A stretch of DNA of 64,000 nucleotides from Ooceraea biroi (Eukaryota; Arthropoda; Insecta; Hymenoptera; Formicidae): contig NC_039510.1 in assembly GCF_003672135.1 (NCBI RefSeq), positions 16,120,001 through 16,184,000 of the forward strand, written 5' to 3'. The notes under the pieces were generated by a model. That model made no database searches, was not told where the DNA came from, and saw only the letters and a list, made by a program, of their open reading frames with translations. Shown in pieces: positions 53,128-64,000 of this stretch (positions within the stretch are counted from its first letter, which is position 1; each line of letters starts with the position of its first letter). The translations under genes and the position numbers were made by a program.

Positions 53128-56100
53128 ATTATAGCCTGCGGAAAGACAAGGAGGACAGGGGGCACGTCCCGACGGCGGGGAATCCGACGCTGGGCACGGC
53201 GCTGATCGAACCTGAAGAATCGGTGGGAAACGATTTTGTACGAGCGGACGAATCGAGAAGCGGCCAGAAGCAGAGGAAGAAGGAGATACCCGGGACGAGA
53301 CAGGGAATTTGAAGGACGAGCGTGGCGAACGCCCGAAGAACAAATCATGGCGCTCTTCGCGAGATCTGGCAGACGCGGCTTCCGGGAAGAGTCATCGATC
53401 CATGACGGAAGAGCAAGAAGAGAAGAGGAGGGGACCACTCGATTTGATTTTTTCTCGCGAGCTCCCCCTTTTCTCCTCCCGTGCGGAGACAAATCGAATT
53501 GATTCCGTTCCAGTCGCTTGATTTATCATATAATGTACAAGAGAAAAAAGTATACTTGTCAAAGTATACCTGGACATTATCGAGCTATTAATAGCGCGAT
53601 CCATTTCCGCTGTCGTAATTGTATATCGAGATTAATCGAGACCGCCCTATATCACGCCGTTGCGATTGTTGAATGCTCGCGGTCTTTATCACACATCTTT
53701 GCGCCTTGATTTATTCCCTCGACTTGTCTCTTGGCATGACAATAGCTGTACGACTAGAGAGAAACAACTCTCGTTATTTAACAAACACAACAGGTCTCCC
53801 AAGTGGAGTTTCAATCGCGCGATCGATGCGGACTCGATGCGTGCATACGCCTTCGTGCATCTGGAAAACCTCTCGACGTGCAGTTTCTCGAAGGTCGTTG
53901 GCATCGATCATTACCTCTGAAAGATTCCTTTTGTCAGAGTTGCAGCGAGGTAACAGGCGAGGGGAGGCATTCAGGGTGGAAGGCTTCTCGCGCAATTTCC
54001 CCAACGTCTTGATCGCCTCGGCTTGGATTCTGTAAATGGCACTGGAAGAATTCACGGGGGATTTAAGCAATGGGCCCGTGGAGCTCCCGTGTCATACACA
54101 GCGTCCGGCCTTACGGCGCGATAAGCCCAGGAAATCATTTTCCTCTACACGCCTCCATCCGCGGCACTAAAACGTCCACCGACGACTGCTATCAGTTTAT
54201 AAACATCAAACATGTACCTATGTATTGGAGAAACTAACACGGACCGAGCAGTACGAGCGTCATTGGCAACGTCGTTCGCTCCATCATGAATCCTGCCAGC
54301 TGCACACGTGAGACAAGAATTATTTTATTTCCGTCAACTCCTCATTTAGATAAGACGCTATTCGTAAACTATTACGTATATGTAACTCTGCAGCTTCTTT
54401 CTAAGCAAATCCTGGTAACCGCTAATATTACTGCTATCACGTAACCCAACTTGCAAGCCAAATTCTTTGCATGTGGTAATTTGTATGATATAATATATTA
54501 TAATATAATAATTCTAACTTGTGTTAATGCTTCCAAATCAATCTTATACAAAATCCAAACTGTCTTACATTCTTTCAAAAATCTTACAGATGCTTTGTAG
54601 GTCTTGGGGATATTTTTCATCATCTTATAAATAAATCTGAGGTAACCAATTCGCTAACAATAAGTTTACTGTTCCTCCTCGCGGGATTGTTGCGAGACCG
54701 CCAATTTTCGCCCCTATTCTTTCTTTTTACTATATTTCTCGCGAGCCACGGAGGCGCCTTGCGTACACGTGGCAAGCAACCGCTTGGCAACGAACAACGA
54801 CCTCCTCCTGTGCAAGAACGCATCGCAGATGAGAGTCACAGGGAGGCGCATTTGCCGAGCAAAATGCCTCGATGCCGCCGACGATGAGGAGAGCGGACGG
54901 GAAGAGCGTAACGGGGAGGCAGAAGTAACCGGAAACGGACTTTACGAAGGCAGAAGAAGAAGTAGGTGCTCGGGGAAAAAGAGCGCGTCAAGATCCTCAG
55001 GCAGATTCGCGATGCGGTTTAAGTCGTGTCACACACCAGCTGTCGCGCGGCTAGCCAGGTAAATGCACGCTCTTCATCATCGTCGCACGCGGAACCTCTC
55101 GGAAAAAACGGCGACAGCTCCGGCAGATCCTCCGTGGAGGATCCTTTACTCGCGCCTCGACATGTGCACAATCGATTGGCTGCTAAGGCATGAAAGAAAA
55201 AATTTGTTTAAAATTCGTTTCAAGTTGCCCAGTATGTCAATTATTTGCGTGTCGCTTGCGACAATTAACTTATCGAATATTCGATTTCATCAACCCTTGT
55301 CCCTTGTACCTTCGACATCACCGCATTGCTTGAAGAAGATACGTTAGATGAAGTTATCTGAATCTGAAAGCACGCGTTGTTTACTTTGTAAATATTGTCT
55401 GGGTAAACCGATCGCATTTTGAATCGAGGCGTTCGCATGGAGGAATAATACACGAGGGATGGGATCTCTTGAATCGCGGGCAAACGTGGAAGACAATCGG
55501 CGGATTCGACGAAGAGCAAATCGTAATACCGGTGTTTGATTACCTGTTGCGTCACACCTGTTGCCGCACGTACGCGCACCACGTGACAATGGCGGTTCTG
55601 AAAAGATTGCCTCCGCATTGTACAGTATCGCGCTCGCACGTCACGTACGAAAATATCGACAAATAATTTTACAGATCAATTTCCGATATTGAAAAATTAT
55701 TTTTCTGTTGAAAATATCTGAAAAATACTTGAAAAATACAGATACCTAAAAACAAATTATGTCACGCAAGTCGAGTAATAAAGTAAAATTAAGAATTAAC
55801 TAAAGAAAAGCTTCGAAAATATTAGCAGAACCGGAAGTTCTTCGTTACTCAGGACAGGAGCAGGTTTCAGACAATTACGAGATAAAGAAAATCTGCGAAA
55901 TACATTGATTAGAGTGTCTATCTAACATCTCCGCACTTCTCTACTGTATTTTTAGATAACGCAGGAAATGGCGACGTGGATTCTAAACGCGGCGTGACTT
56001 ATGCAACTGGACGTGACGTTTCGATTCGTATATTTTCAGCCGGAGAAATGAATATTTTCGATCTGCGCTGTCGATGAAACACCTCGTAGTTCGATCGTGC

Positions 56101-57339
56101 TCGCGTCCTCCCAGGAATCTCTCTGGATTCTCATTGTTCGTGGGCAGCAGGGCAGAAAGCGGCGCTTCCGGTTTCAGGTTGAGTTGCACGACGGTCAGAC
56201 GAACGAGCGGACAGGCCTGGCTGCATCCTGGCTACCCGGGTAAGCACCTGCGCCAGGTTGAGAGCGCGATATAAACGGCCTGGAAAGAAAGAAAAACACG
56301 TAACGTCTCATTTCTGCGTTAGATACCTCGGCTCGTTCGCGTTCCTCCATGTTGGTGCATTCTAACAATAAGCAAACAATCGTTAAGATGTTTTCACCGG
56401 ATTGTGCGGGTTTATCGCGGAAACTTGGCGGGTTTGGCTTGGAGGAGTTCATCCATAATTCATAGCGGCGAGATTTCGCCCCGGGATTGACGTGTAATTA
56501 ACGCGGCGCGCATAATTAATAACGGACGATAAAATTCCGGAACGCTGCGCCTCCTCGCGTGGAGGAGCGAACCGTGACTCGTGCGTGCGCGCAACAGCGT
56601 TATTACTGCTATTTCTTTTTTTATTTCAGCGCTCCCCGCTGCGTGGCAGCCGCGGAAAATTGTCGTAGCTATGGCGAGCGGAGAAGTCAAGCGCGGAACC
56701 GGAAGTCGCCGTGGGATCGCTTGCGGAATCTCGGAAACCTCCGAGTGAAGCCTCCCTGGGAACCGTCGATTAGCTACACGCGCGCGTGTATATTTTTGCC
56801 TGCTCGTGCGAGCGGGTCATCATGGACACACGGACGTACAGCGATGTGACGTACTTCCGGGGTACAGTACGCGACACCAAGCGTCAAGCTAGCGCGAGCA
56901 AACCCCCGTTTTACCACTTAGGACTTCTTACAGCTTCGCAGGATCTCTTAATCGTGAGAGAATAAAAATAATCACTATACAGTAGATCCATTGAAAACCG
57001 TCTTGTAATGCCAGGTGAGAAACTGAGGGACGCAGATTGGTCGAATCATTACGTTATTACTACGTTCCACGTGACACGCGTGCACTGTATGGGCGAAAAT
57101 GCTTATTAAAAGATTTATCCGTACATACAACGCACACTTAGGCGCGCTATACCACTACCAAGACAGGTCGATGACTCATGCTAATCATTGTTATGCAATG
57201 GAAAATGTCGGCTTCGTTGTTATTGAGAAAAGCATGAAGCGGATGGCGCTGGTGAACTTTGCCTCTGATCTTCATGTAGCTTCGCGAGTGATGAACACAA
57301 TGAAGCGATTCAAGACTTCAAATTTAATGAGACACATTA

Positions 57340-57366
57340 ATTGATCGCACAGAAGGTGCGATCAAT
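57340..57366. repeat. Perfect 11-bp hairpin, 5-base loop
   Basis: ATTGATCGCAC, loop AGAAG, then GTGCGATCAAT. It does not match the histone 3' stem-loop consensus, and no gene ends here that I can support. Confidence 0.8.
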
Positions 57367-60040
57367 GAAGGTAGCTTCTCGAAACCCGGATGCTGCTTTG
57401 TGATCGAGTGTTTGGCAAAGATAGGTAGTAAATTACGGTAAGAAAACGAAGTAATTTCACGATAACATATTAGAGCGACTCTATTCGTCTTTCTAGATAC
57501 TCTGACATGGATTTGATCCAGAAATTGTGGGCGACATTGACGTCACGCTGACCAACGACTTGTTCCATTCGGCTGTCCTTGGAAGAAGACATGGGCACTC
57601 CTGCGGCGGCCGATTTGACACGCGTCATTGTTCGCTTTGTGCGGAAATGTGCGCTGTTCGAAATGTTACAGCATGAGGAGCACTATCTCTAATGTGTTCG
57701 AAACTGATAACGCGTTCAGTAAATGAATTGAAGAGCTCACAGCAAAGGTCGACGAACTCTTCTGCGCAAACCAAGGCGAGGCGAGGCGAAGCGTCCATTT
57801 CTACTTCCGGTTTCACTTTTACATTTCGCAAGTTTTAATCTGCAACTAGAAAAATAGAAGAAAATAAAATAAAATAAGTCTTCGAAAAATAGGATAACAT
57901 TTTTAAGAATGTATCAAGCGAGACAAATTTACACTTCTGACTATTCTAATTAAAAAAAATAAATCCGCAATTAGCTATATACGAAACGCCATTCGGATTT
58001 TCCGGATTTTCTGAACAACTGAACTCGATTTTTCCCCAAGGTAACGTACGCGGTTGCTTTATAGCAACATTAATCCTCGATCAATATTGTCAACGCGTGC
58101 ACTAATATTATCTTACGATCAAAATCAAGGCTTTGCCACAAACATATTGATCATGATGCGGCGACTTCGATGTTTGCAAAGTGATGCTAAAAGCATCCCT
58201 TGGCTGGCGAATCTCGTAAGTGCGGACACATCTGTTTCTCGAATTTAGCGTAAACACGGCTAGCAGGTGACATATAGTGACAGTCATTTAATACTGATGT
58301 CTCTGTCCGAATTGTAATGGCGTGATTCTGAAAAGTGATTCGTAACTCAATAGCTTTTCCATTGACACCGGCTGCTTCTGTTTTAGAGCGCATCTCACCG
58401 TTAAATATACAACGAATGTCCATCGTTCGTTTCATCGATACGTTATTGAAAATCACATAAAATTTTCCTCGCATTGTCTGTGCGCTACAAATACGTTAAA
58501 AACCCATTTGGCTGCAGGTTGCGATAGATGAACCGTCAAAACCGGTTGAGCGCATAGTCCTGTTATTATTACGTCCCATTGAGCTTCAAGTTTCATTGAG
58601 CAATCAATGACCGAAGCTTTTGCATAATCGAGCGCGTAGAAAAGCGGCGCTTATCCCACCCGCGAAAATACCAAGCGTGTCGTATCGTATCGCTGTCTCG
58701 CAAATGCGGACTATTTCAGCCGACAGCATACGAGAGAAGCTACGTATATGTATAATTATTAAGGCTTATACTCCTCTTGGCATCGGATGACATCGCACAA
58801 CGGTGTTTCCGCGAAACTATTATTTTTAGCTTAGTCGCGCTAATCACACACACGTACAGACACGTGTACCGTGTATGGAATGAGTGCCGAGACGGCGGCG
58901 AGATCACGCAATGACAAGTTTTTTGAAAGTTCATTTGGCGGAGGGGATGCAATGACAAAATAGTTAGTGTCAAAGAGCCTCAGTCGCGGTCTCGTGTGCG
59001 TCGACGTATGAATAAAACAGGTGCACGTCAATAATTTATTTTGCAAGGTGACGCAATATGTAACACAGCGCGTTTACAGCTATACGACTTATGCACTATC
59101 TCGTTACGTAAGAATCGCGCGAACGTGAATATCAAACGCGACGCAAATCTCACGAAACCGCCAAGTTACGAAAGGACGATGGTCACGGACAATTCGTGGA
59201 TGGTAATTTACTGCTTTGCGTCCTGCGAGTATATTTTTTCCACGATCGCAGCTCTGACACGAAACCAAAGATCTCGTTCCCATTGCTCTCGCCGATGACA
59301 ACGTAATTTTTTTCCGGGCGACAAAATCGGTGAGCATCGCTTTCAGTATGTTCGCGGATCGAAAGACAGAGAAAGCATATATAGTGATAAATATAAAAGT
59401 CGTGATTTATGGGGGCTGGCAGAGAGGGGCTTGATAGGCGTCGTCAGTCATCGCTACGTCGAGCGTCGGTAGCAAAATGCATCTGGACGATCGCCAAATT
59501 CAAAAATAAGTTGAAAGTCGAAGGAATCACTGGATATCGTCAGTGGTTCGCTCCGTCTCGTCGTAGACGCCGATCTTTCTCGCCAGCGACTTGCAGTATA
59601 ACCGATTTACGAAACGGAGCAACCGTGATGACACCGCGAGCGTTCGCTCAGCATCCAAGATCATCCACGAAATTCAATACCCGCGATAGCTCTTCGACTT
59701 GTTACATCTCTGTGGACCACGAGTCGATAAAGGACTGCCACTTGTGAACTTTCGAGGCAGCAATCATTCCCTGCGGTAGATGTAGGAAATGCAGAGAAAA
59801 TTTTTCTGAAAGATCGATATTTTCATAAGTTTTCATATTCTAAAGCGTATCGCATAGTCCAGTCTGATTAGAACATATTTGTAATATCGGGAAAAATTGC
59901 AACGAAATTTGAAAAATTTCTCATACACGGTGAATGTTTAAGTCACCAGTTGAAAAGGTATTTGAAAAAAAATGCTAATTAGTCGCTCTAATGTCTATAG
60001 AACGTTTGGCTCGCATTATAAATGTGCCTCATTGTCAGTC

Positions 60041-60098
60041 GCGCGATATATAATATATCTTCGATATGTAATAGCGCGATATATATAATATATCGAAT
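60041..60098. repeat. AT-rich two-copy duplication, period 33 bp
   Basis: GCGCGATATATAATATATC occurs at 60041 and, with a 2-base expansion, at 60074. Confidence 0.75.
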
Positions 60099-61500
60099 AA
60101 AATATTATTATATAATAATTTCTTTTCATGTATCGATAAAAATATTGGAGCATACTCATCGTGCTCCGCGTGATTCATAAAATGAATTTCAGGCATACTG
60201 GACTCCAGAAGCGACGACCTCGTGATTATTAATGAAGGATCAAATTTCGGTAAAAGATGACCCGTATTCATGCGATTGACGTTCAGACAACACCCTCTCT
60301 CTTACGCGTGCACGTGCCTAAACGAAACTTTTTCGAATTTAGGCCGGATGATTCATATTTTGTCGCCATTTTTATCAGCAGCTTTTCGGACAGCCGCTTC
60401 TATCTGGACACGCCACGATCTTCCGGGATCGGTCGCGATTCCTATAAATCTCCAGCTGGTGGTACAGACAAAATGCTGTGCGAGAGTACGCTCGAGGTGG
60501 GAGCGAACGGGGGACGGGGGTCAAAGAAAGAGGAGGGGGCAACAGAAGGTTACACTGCGCCTTTTGAGATGACCAGTTTAGTTCTGCTTGGCATCCGAAG
60601 CGCATGCTGCGCAGAGTCCAAGGGTGACACGGTGACCATCCTTCGACCAGCTGTTGCGAAGCTGATTCAACAACCAGTCAAGTCGACCGGTGCACGGGGA
60701 AACGCCACAAGATAATTATGCCGTGTGTTCCGCTGATCAAGGAGCTTGCTGCCAAAAATCGCATTGGTGCTGGTGCAGTCTGACGTTTCTGGAGCATACG
60801 GTTCCAACAACTGGCGATCACGCACGTGTACAACATTCGCAACTGCTACATGTCAAAGCGCCTTCCTCGAAGCATGAGAGCAAAAAATTGAGCGTAATGC
60901 GGGAGACGCGTTGGCTTTCAACTTGTGAATGATCAGATCAGCCGCGGGATCTGGGTACACAAAGTGAACGGTGAACGGTGCCACTTCGAGCGCGAGCACT
61001 GTCCTAGAGAGCGGGAGTCGCAACGACATTTGTGTGACGCGTTCGCTATTTGCAGGGGCAGCTGGTTTTCCTCTGAATGATGCTCGATCGTAACACGTGG
61101 AACATCAATAAAATCGATAAAGTGTTCAGCGCATGTTGCGGAAACGTGGCGAGCATTGACTCGTTTCCCTACACCTTCAACATACGTTTCACTGCGGCGC
61201 ACACTTGGCTGCTGATAAACGACACTTGTGAAATCGGCGTAGACATTTTCACTGCTGCCGAGAGCCGGAGGGAAGGAGAACCGTCAACAGAAAAACATTG
61301 GTAGCAACCCGGCGTCGTTACTTCACTAGCGCACTTCCTGAAAAAGATATCAACCACGCCGTCGAGGCAACTTTCGCCTAAAGAAAATCCGAGAGGCGTG
61401 TGTCACGTCTTGGAAAACGATTTGAAAAACTGGTGCAATCGTTGTTCGATCAGATTCGGGAATCCAGCGAAGACTAACGAAGCCACTCGGAGAAGCACGT

Positions 61501-61693
61501 TGCGAGTAGAGGTCACGAAGAGCAGATATGAGCACGAGTAGTCGTTGGTACGTGATCTAAGAATATCGCGGTGTGGATCGTTGAACCGGTGAGGGGGCTC
61601 CCTTTCTTCTTTCCACGTGTCGTGCTGCCCGGGAGAAATAAATCAGAAACTTTCTCTGACAACGCAAGGCTCGGCGTCAGTACTCCGTAAACG
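61501..61693 (+). promoter_or_regulatory. Putative 5' leader of the kinase gene with a short upstream ORF
   Basis: No other ATG lies between 61562 and the kinase ATG. An 11-codon upstream frame (ATG 61529 to TAA 61559-61561) precedes it. If it lies in the mature leader it could modulate initiation. An E-box-like CACGTG sits near 61613-61618. The transcription start is not determinable from sequence, so the extent given is a guess. Confidence 0.3.
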
Positions 61694-61784
61694 ATGTCGG
61701 GGGACACCACGTCTGACGACGAGGGATCGCAGGAGGATCCGCCGCGATATGACATCGATGATCTGGAGATCATTAAAACTATTG
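61694..61784 (+). CDS. Pka-C3: Kinase coding exon 1 (start codon to glycine loop)
   Basis: This exon encodes 30 residues plus one base. It begins MSGDTTSDDEGSQEDPP, a Ser/Asp/Glu-rich tail, and ends with DLEIIKTI just before the glycine-rich loop. It ends in G followed by a GTGAGT donor (phase 1). The split codon is completed by GC from exon 2 to give the first Gly of the loop. The in-frame TAA immediately 5' shows that coding cannot extend upstream without splicing. Confidence 0.9.
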
Positions 61785-64000
61785 GTGAGTCCAGAACAGA
61801 GATTTCCGTAACGCGAACTCCTTACGCAACTTTTATCTAATTATAATTTTCACAGAACGAACACACGTGTGTAGAGAAAATCTTTTAAGATCGCGCAAAT
61901 ATCAAGGATACACGCCGACTCTTCGATTTAAAATATACGAGCGTTTTATTCTAAATTGCTTCAAAAATGATATGATGAATATCAAATTTGATGTTACAAT
62001 TTTGTTGGTGCTTTCTTAGATGTGAGTAAAATTATTCATACGAATATATTTTATACAAAATAAGATATTTAATTGCCAAATTTCTAATTTTTTAATTTCT
62101 TACAATGGAAAAGTATTTAGAAAAAATAATGAATAAAAAGATTATCGTGTCTGTAAGTATAAATGCTCGACAGAGTGCAACGATGAAAAACTATTATTTT
62201 AGATCAGACTTTTAAACACACGAGCGAGAAGAAATAAAATCTTTACCGTTCTCTTAGTAAAGAAGTGGAACACCGGAGAGTGAGAGGGCACCCAGTGTAT
62301 ATTTAACTGCTTATTAAAGCCAGTATTATGTGGAAGAGCGGTTTGGAAAATTGCAGGTACTCGGTCCGCGATTTTCTCTTTCTTCTTTTTCTGTACTTCT
62401 AGTCTGAAATACGTTCCTTTATAATAAGTGGTGAAAACCTGAGAAAAATTTCTGAAACGAAGGCATTCTCTCACATCTTTCGTCCTCTGGAAGGTCCTTT
62501 GAGCATCTCGGACAATTTCTCCTCGAAATCGCTGCTCGGGCGACGCGTTACACCTAAATTCGTGGCCATCGTGCGAGTATTTAAAGCGTCTACGCCATCA
62601 CCGGAAGCGCTTCTTCGTTTTACCGTTGACACCTGTTCCGAGCCGTCGTTGGCAGCGGTCCTCGTCGTGGGCGATACGCGTGTGTATCGTGCCGCTCTTG
62701 TTGCACAGCCAATTTCGTCGTTACCCTGTACACAAGCTGCGCTTTCCATGTGGACGTGGGTACGCGTGCATAAATATGCAAAACTTTGCGCTGGCTGTCG
62801 CAATGTGACGGTCAATTTCGAGGCTTAATTCGGCCGGGGCTCATTGCACCAGCGCTAATTGGTCACGGTACGTTAACCGGAACAACCGAGTCACCTGCAT
62901 TCGTGGGAAAGTGCATTAAACAGACCGCGCCAGGCAACGTACGTCAAATTAAAAGAGCGCTGGGGGTGTGCGCACGTCCGTAATTAACGACTTGAGTGGG
63001 TGATTCAGTAGTTACACGACGCGTTCCGTGGCGATAAATGCGCTCGTTATTCGTGAAATCTCTTTATATTTAAATACATGATAGCAACGACAAACGGGGA
63101 ACATGCAATCTCTTCATGAAGAATATCTCAAGCCAAACGTGAACGTTACAGATTATCCCGTCGCGGAAAAATGAGAATTACATTATGTACATGATACCTG
63201 TACGATGAGTAGGATTAATTAATTAATTAAGTTGCGATGAATATTAATTTAAACATTCGTATGCAAATTCTAGGCACAGGCACATTCGGCAGAGTGGTCC
63301 TCTGCAGGCATCACGGTACACCTCTCGCTCTGAAAATCCTTTCCATGGTCGACGTGATCAGATTGAAGCAGGTTGAGCACGCGCGCAACGAAATCACGAT
63401 CCTGAAAGAAGTTAAGCATCCTTTCATCGTCAACATGCAAGTATTATATCTGTTACTGTTAGATAAGAGAAAGCATTGCTTCGCGAAATGATTCGTGATC
63501 ATTCGCCAACAATGAGTAGGCTCCGATCCATGACTTTTGAACGCACGCGATGTAATCGTCCGAAGGAAAGTGATACATTTGTCGGTCAAAGAAAGGCTCC
63601 ATGCAGCTGATCGTTAGGCGGAAAGCGCGGTCAGGACTAAGGAAAGTGATATACAAATGATGCAAATGCCGCTTGACCAGTTTGCGCCGCATCGCGATTA
63701 ACATTCGGATAACAGAAGCGAGAGAAATCGATACTCTCCGCGAGAAGACTGCTTTTGCTGTCAGAAGAATGAAATCGAGAATTTACTCGCATAACAGTCT
63801 AGCTTACTTATGTTTGTCACCTCCCTATTCTTATAATTGTCATTATCTCAGGCTGTGGAGCGGTAGAGACAAAGCCAGAGTGTACATGTTACTGGAGTTT
63901 GTTGCTGGCGGGGAACTCTTTTCTTACCTGAGGGCGGCGGGTAGATTTGCTGGACCCACGAGCTGTTTCTATGCAGCCGAAATAGTCTGTGCCCTGGAGT
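61694..64000 (+). CDS. Pka-C3: PRKX/Pka-C3-type cAMP-dependent protein kinase catalytic subunit (5' part, spliced, runs off the window)
   Basis: Join of 61694-61784, 63274-63436 and 63852-64000, continuing past the window. The first 134 residues of a Ser/Thr kinase of the AGC group are visible. Seen: an acidic N-terminal tail (residues 1-20), the core entry DDLEIIKTIG, the glycine loop GTGTFGRV (31-38), the ATP-anchoring Lys in ALK (K51), the alpha-C Glu in RNEI (E70), the hinge LLEFV (about 98-102) and GGELF (104-108), whose Glu contacts the substrate arginine in PKA, then FYAAEIV. The motifs VDVIRLKQ, LKEVKHPF and GGELFSYLR fit the PRKX/Pka-C3 branch better than the Pka-C1 branch; this assignment rests on family knowledge, not on a search. 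Members phosphorylate proteins at basophilic sites and are usually cytosolic or nuclear. An in-frame TAA (61688-61690) directly precedes the ATG, and A is at -3, so this start is well supported for this transcript. The HRD/YRD catalytic loop, DFG and C-terminal tail lie outside, so activity cannot be judged. Other isoforms with upstream exons are possible. Confidence 0.9.
61785..63273 (+). other. Kinase intron 1 (GT-AG, phase 1)
   Basis: This is a 1489-nt intron between the exon-1 donor GTGAGT and the exon-2 acceptor TTCTAG. It holds AT-rich DNA from about 61.85 to 62.2 kb. Short open frames at 62.2-62.8 kb occur on both strands over the same bases and look like chance. No repeat or RNA gene was recognised inside. 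Confidence 0.85.
63274..63436 (+). CDS. Pka-C3: Kinase coding exon 2 (glycine loop, Lys and alpha-C helix)
   Basis: The acceptor is TTCTAG at 63268-63273. The exon opens in phase 1, giving GTGTFGRVVL, and carries ALK (ATP Lys) and RNEI (alpha-C Glu), then LKEVKHPFIV. It is 163 nt long. It ends after AT of an ATG codon. The third base comes from exon 3, which joins NM directly to LW as the family requires. The donor is therefore GCAAGT rather than GT. Reading on without splicing meets a TGA at 63489-63491. Confidence 0.9.
63437..63851 (+). other. Kinase intron 2 (GC-AG, phase 2)
   Basis: This is a 415-nt intron. The donor reads AT|GCAAGT, the preferred GC-AG donor form with full U1 complementarity after the C. 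The acceptor is CTCAG. The nearest GT donor (63441) would join in phase 0 to exon 3 and hit TAG after four codons. Only the GC donor preserves the kinase fold order NM-LW. Confidence 0.8.
63852..64000 (+). CDS. Pka-C3: Kinase coding exon 3 (hinge and alpha-D/E region; cut by the window end)
   Basis: A long pyrimidine-rich stretch and CTCAG (ending 63851) precede the exon. The first G completes the Met codon split across the intron, followed by LWSGRDKARVYMLLEF, GGELFSYLR and FYAAEIVCALE. Leu is at the gatekeeper position, where classical PKA has Met. The exon is open to the last base, so it continues beyond the window. Confidence 0.9.

Larger units (their letters stand above)
53128..61500. 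other. Gene-free stretch upstream of the kinase gene
   Basis: No recognisable gene. Many frames of 60-150 codons occur on both strands, including one with a true ATG on the minus strand (58187-58474) and one overlapping pair at 60.26-60.72 kb. None has a family motif. It also contains a perfect 11-bp hairpin (57340-57366), an isolated TGACGTCA (57538-57545) and a 33-bp AT-rich duplication (60041-60098). Confidence 0.5.

Noticed and set aside
61677..61682. Initiator-like TCAGTA just before the kinase ATG
   Set aside because: It would leave a leader of about 15 bases. A single 6-mer match is not evidence of a start site.
63441..63446. GT donor GTATTA for kinase exon 2
   Set aside because: It would join exon 3 in the wrong phase and stop within five codons. 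It is also a poorer donor than GCAAGT.

Overview
This window looks like nuclear DNA of a eukaryote, most likely an insect and probably a hymenopteran such as an ant. The reasons are a spliced protein-kinase gene of an insect/animal family, GT/GC-AG introns, abundant CpG and microsatellites, a satellite array, and short inverted-repeat DNA elements. There is no operon structure, and no convincing bacterial gene was seen. The species assignment is inference; no marker gene settles it. Almost all open frames in the window are short, overlap on both strands and often lack a true ATG. I treat them as chance frames.

The one gene I can support lies at the right edge on the + strand (61694 to beyond 64000). 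It is the 5' part of an AGC-family kinase of the PRKX / Drosophila Pka-C3 type (cAMP-dependent protein kinase catalytic subunit-like). Three coding exons are visible (61694-61784, 63274-63436, 63852-64000+). They cover the acidic N-terminus, the glycine-rich loop, the ATP-anchoring Lys, the alpha-C Glu, the hinge and the GGE motif. The catalytic loop and the C-terminal half lie outside the window. The second intron appears to use a GC-AG splice pair, because no GT donor keeps the frame.

The 61.7 kb upstream contains no gene I can recognise. Its landmarks, from left to right, are as follows. (1) Scattered perfect hairpins and microsatellites lie in 1-13.3 kb. (2) A satellite of about 3.2 kb (13303-16491) holds nine roughly 350-bp units of two subtypes, A (about 354 bp) and B (about 350 bp), in the order A B A A B A B A B. 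Each unit carries a palindromic TGACGTCA (CRE-type) site, and the last unit is interrupted by a 27-bp hairpin insertion. (3) A 243-bp almost fully palindromic MITE (19914-20156) is flanked by TA. (4) AT-rich DNA from 27 to 36 kb holds small tandem duplications and a 984-bp foldback element (33971-34954) with inverted termini of about 265 bp around four tandem 116-118-bp units, flanked by TATA. (5) A very CpG-rich segment (about 39.24-40.1 kb) may be a promoter or first-exon region. (6) A pyrimidine-rich, microsatellite-dense segment lies at 48.2-48.85 kb. (7) A short decayed fragment resembling the endonuclease start of a non-LTR retrotransposon lies at 52.89-53.13 kb. (8) From 53.1 to 61.5 kb there is no recognisable gene.

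The window therefore reads as a gene-poor, repeat-bearing region ending in the 5' end of a PKA-like kinase gene. I found no evidence of a multi-gene novel system. The most unusual structures are the A/B higher-order satellite with its CRE palindromes, the foldback element with an internal tandem array, and the GC-AG intron.
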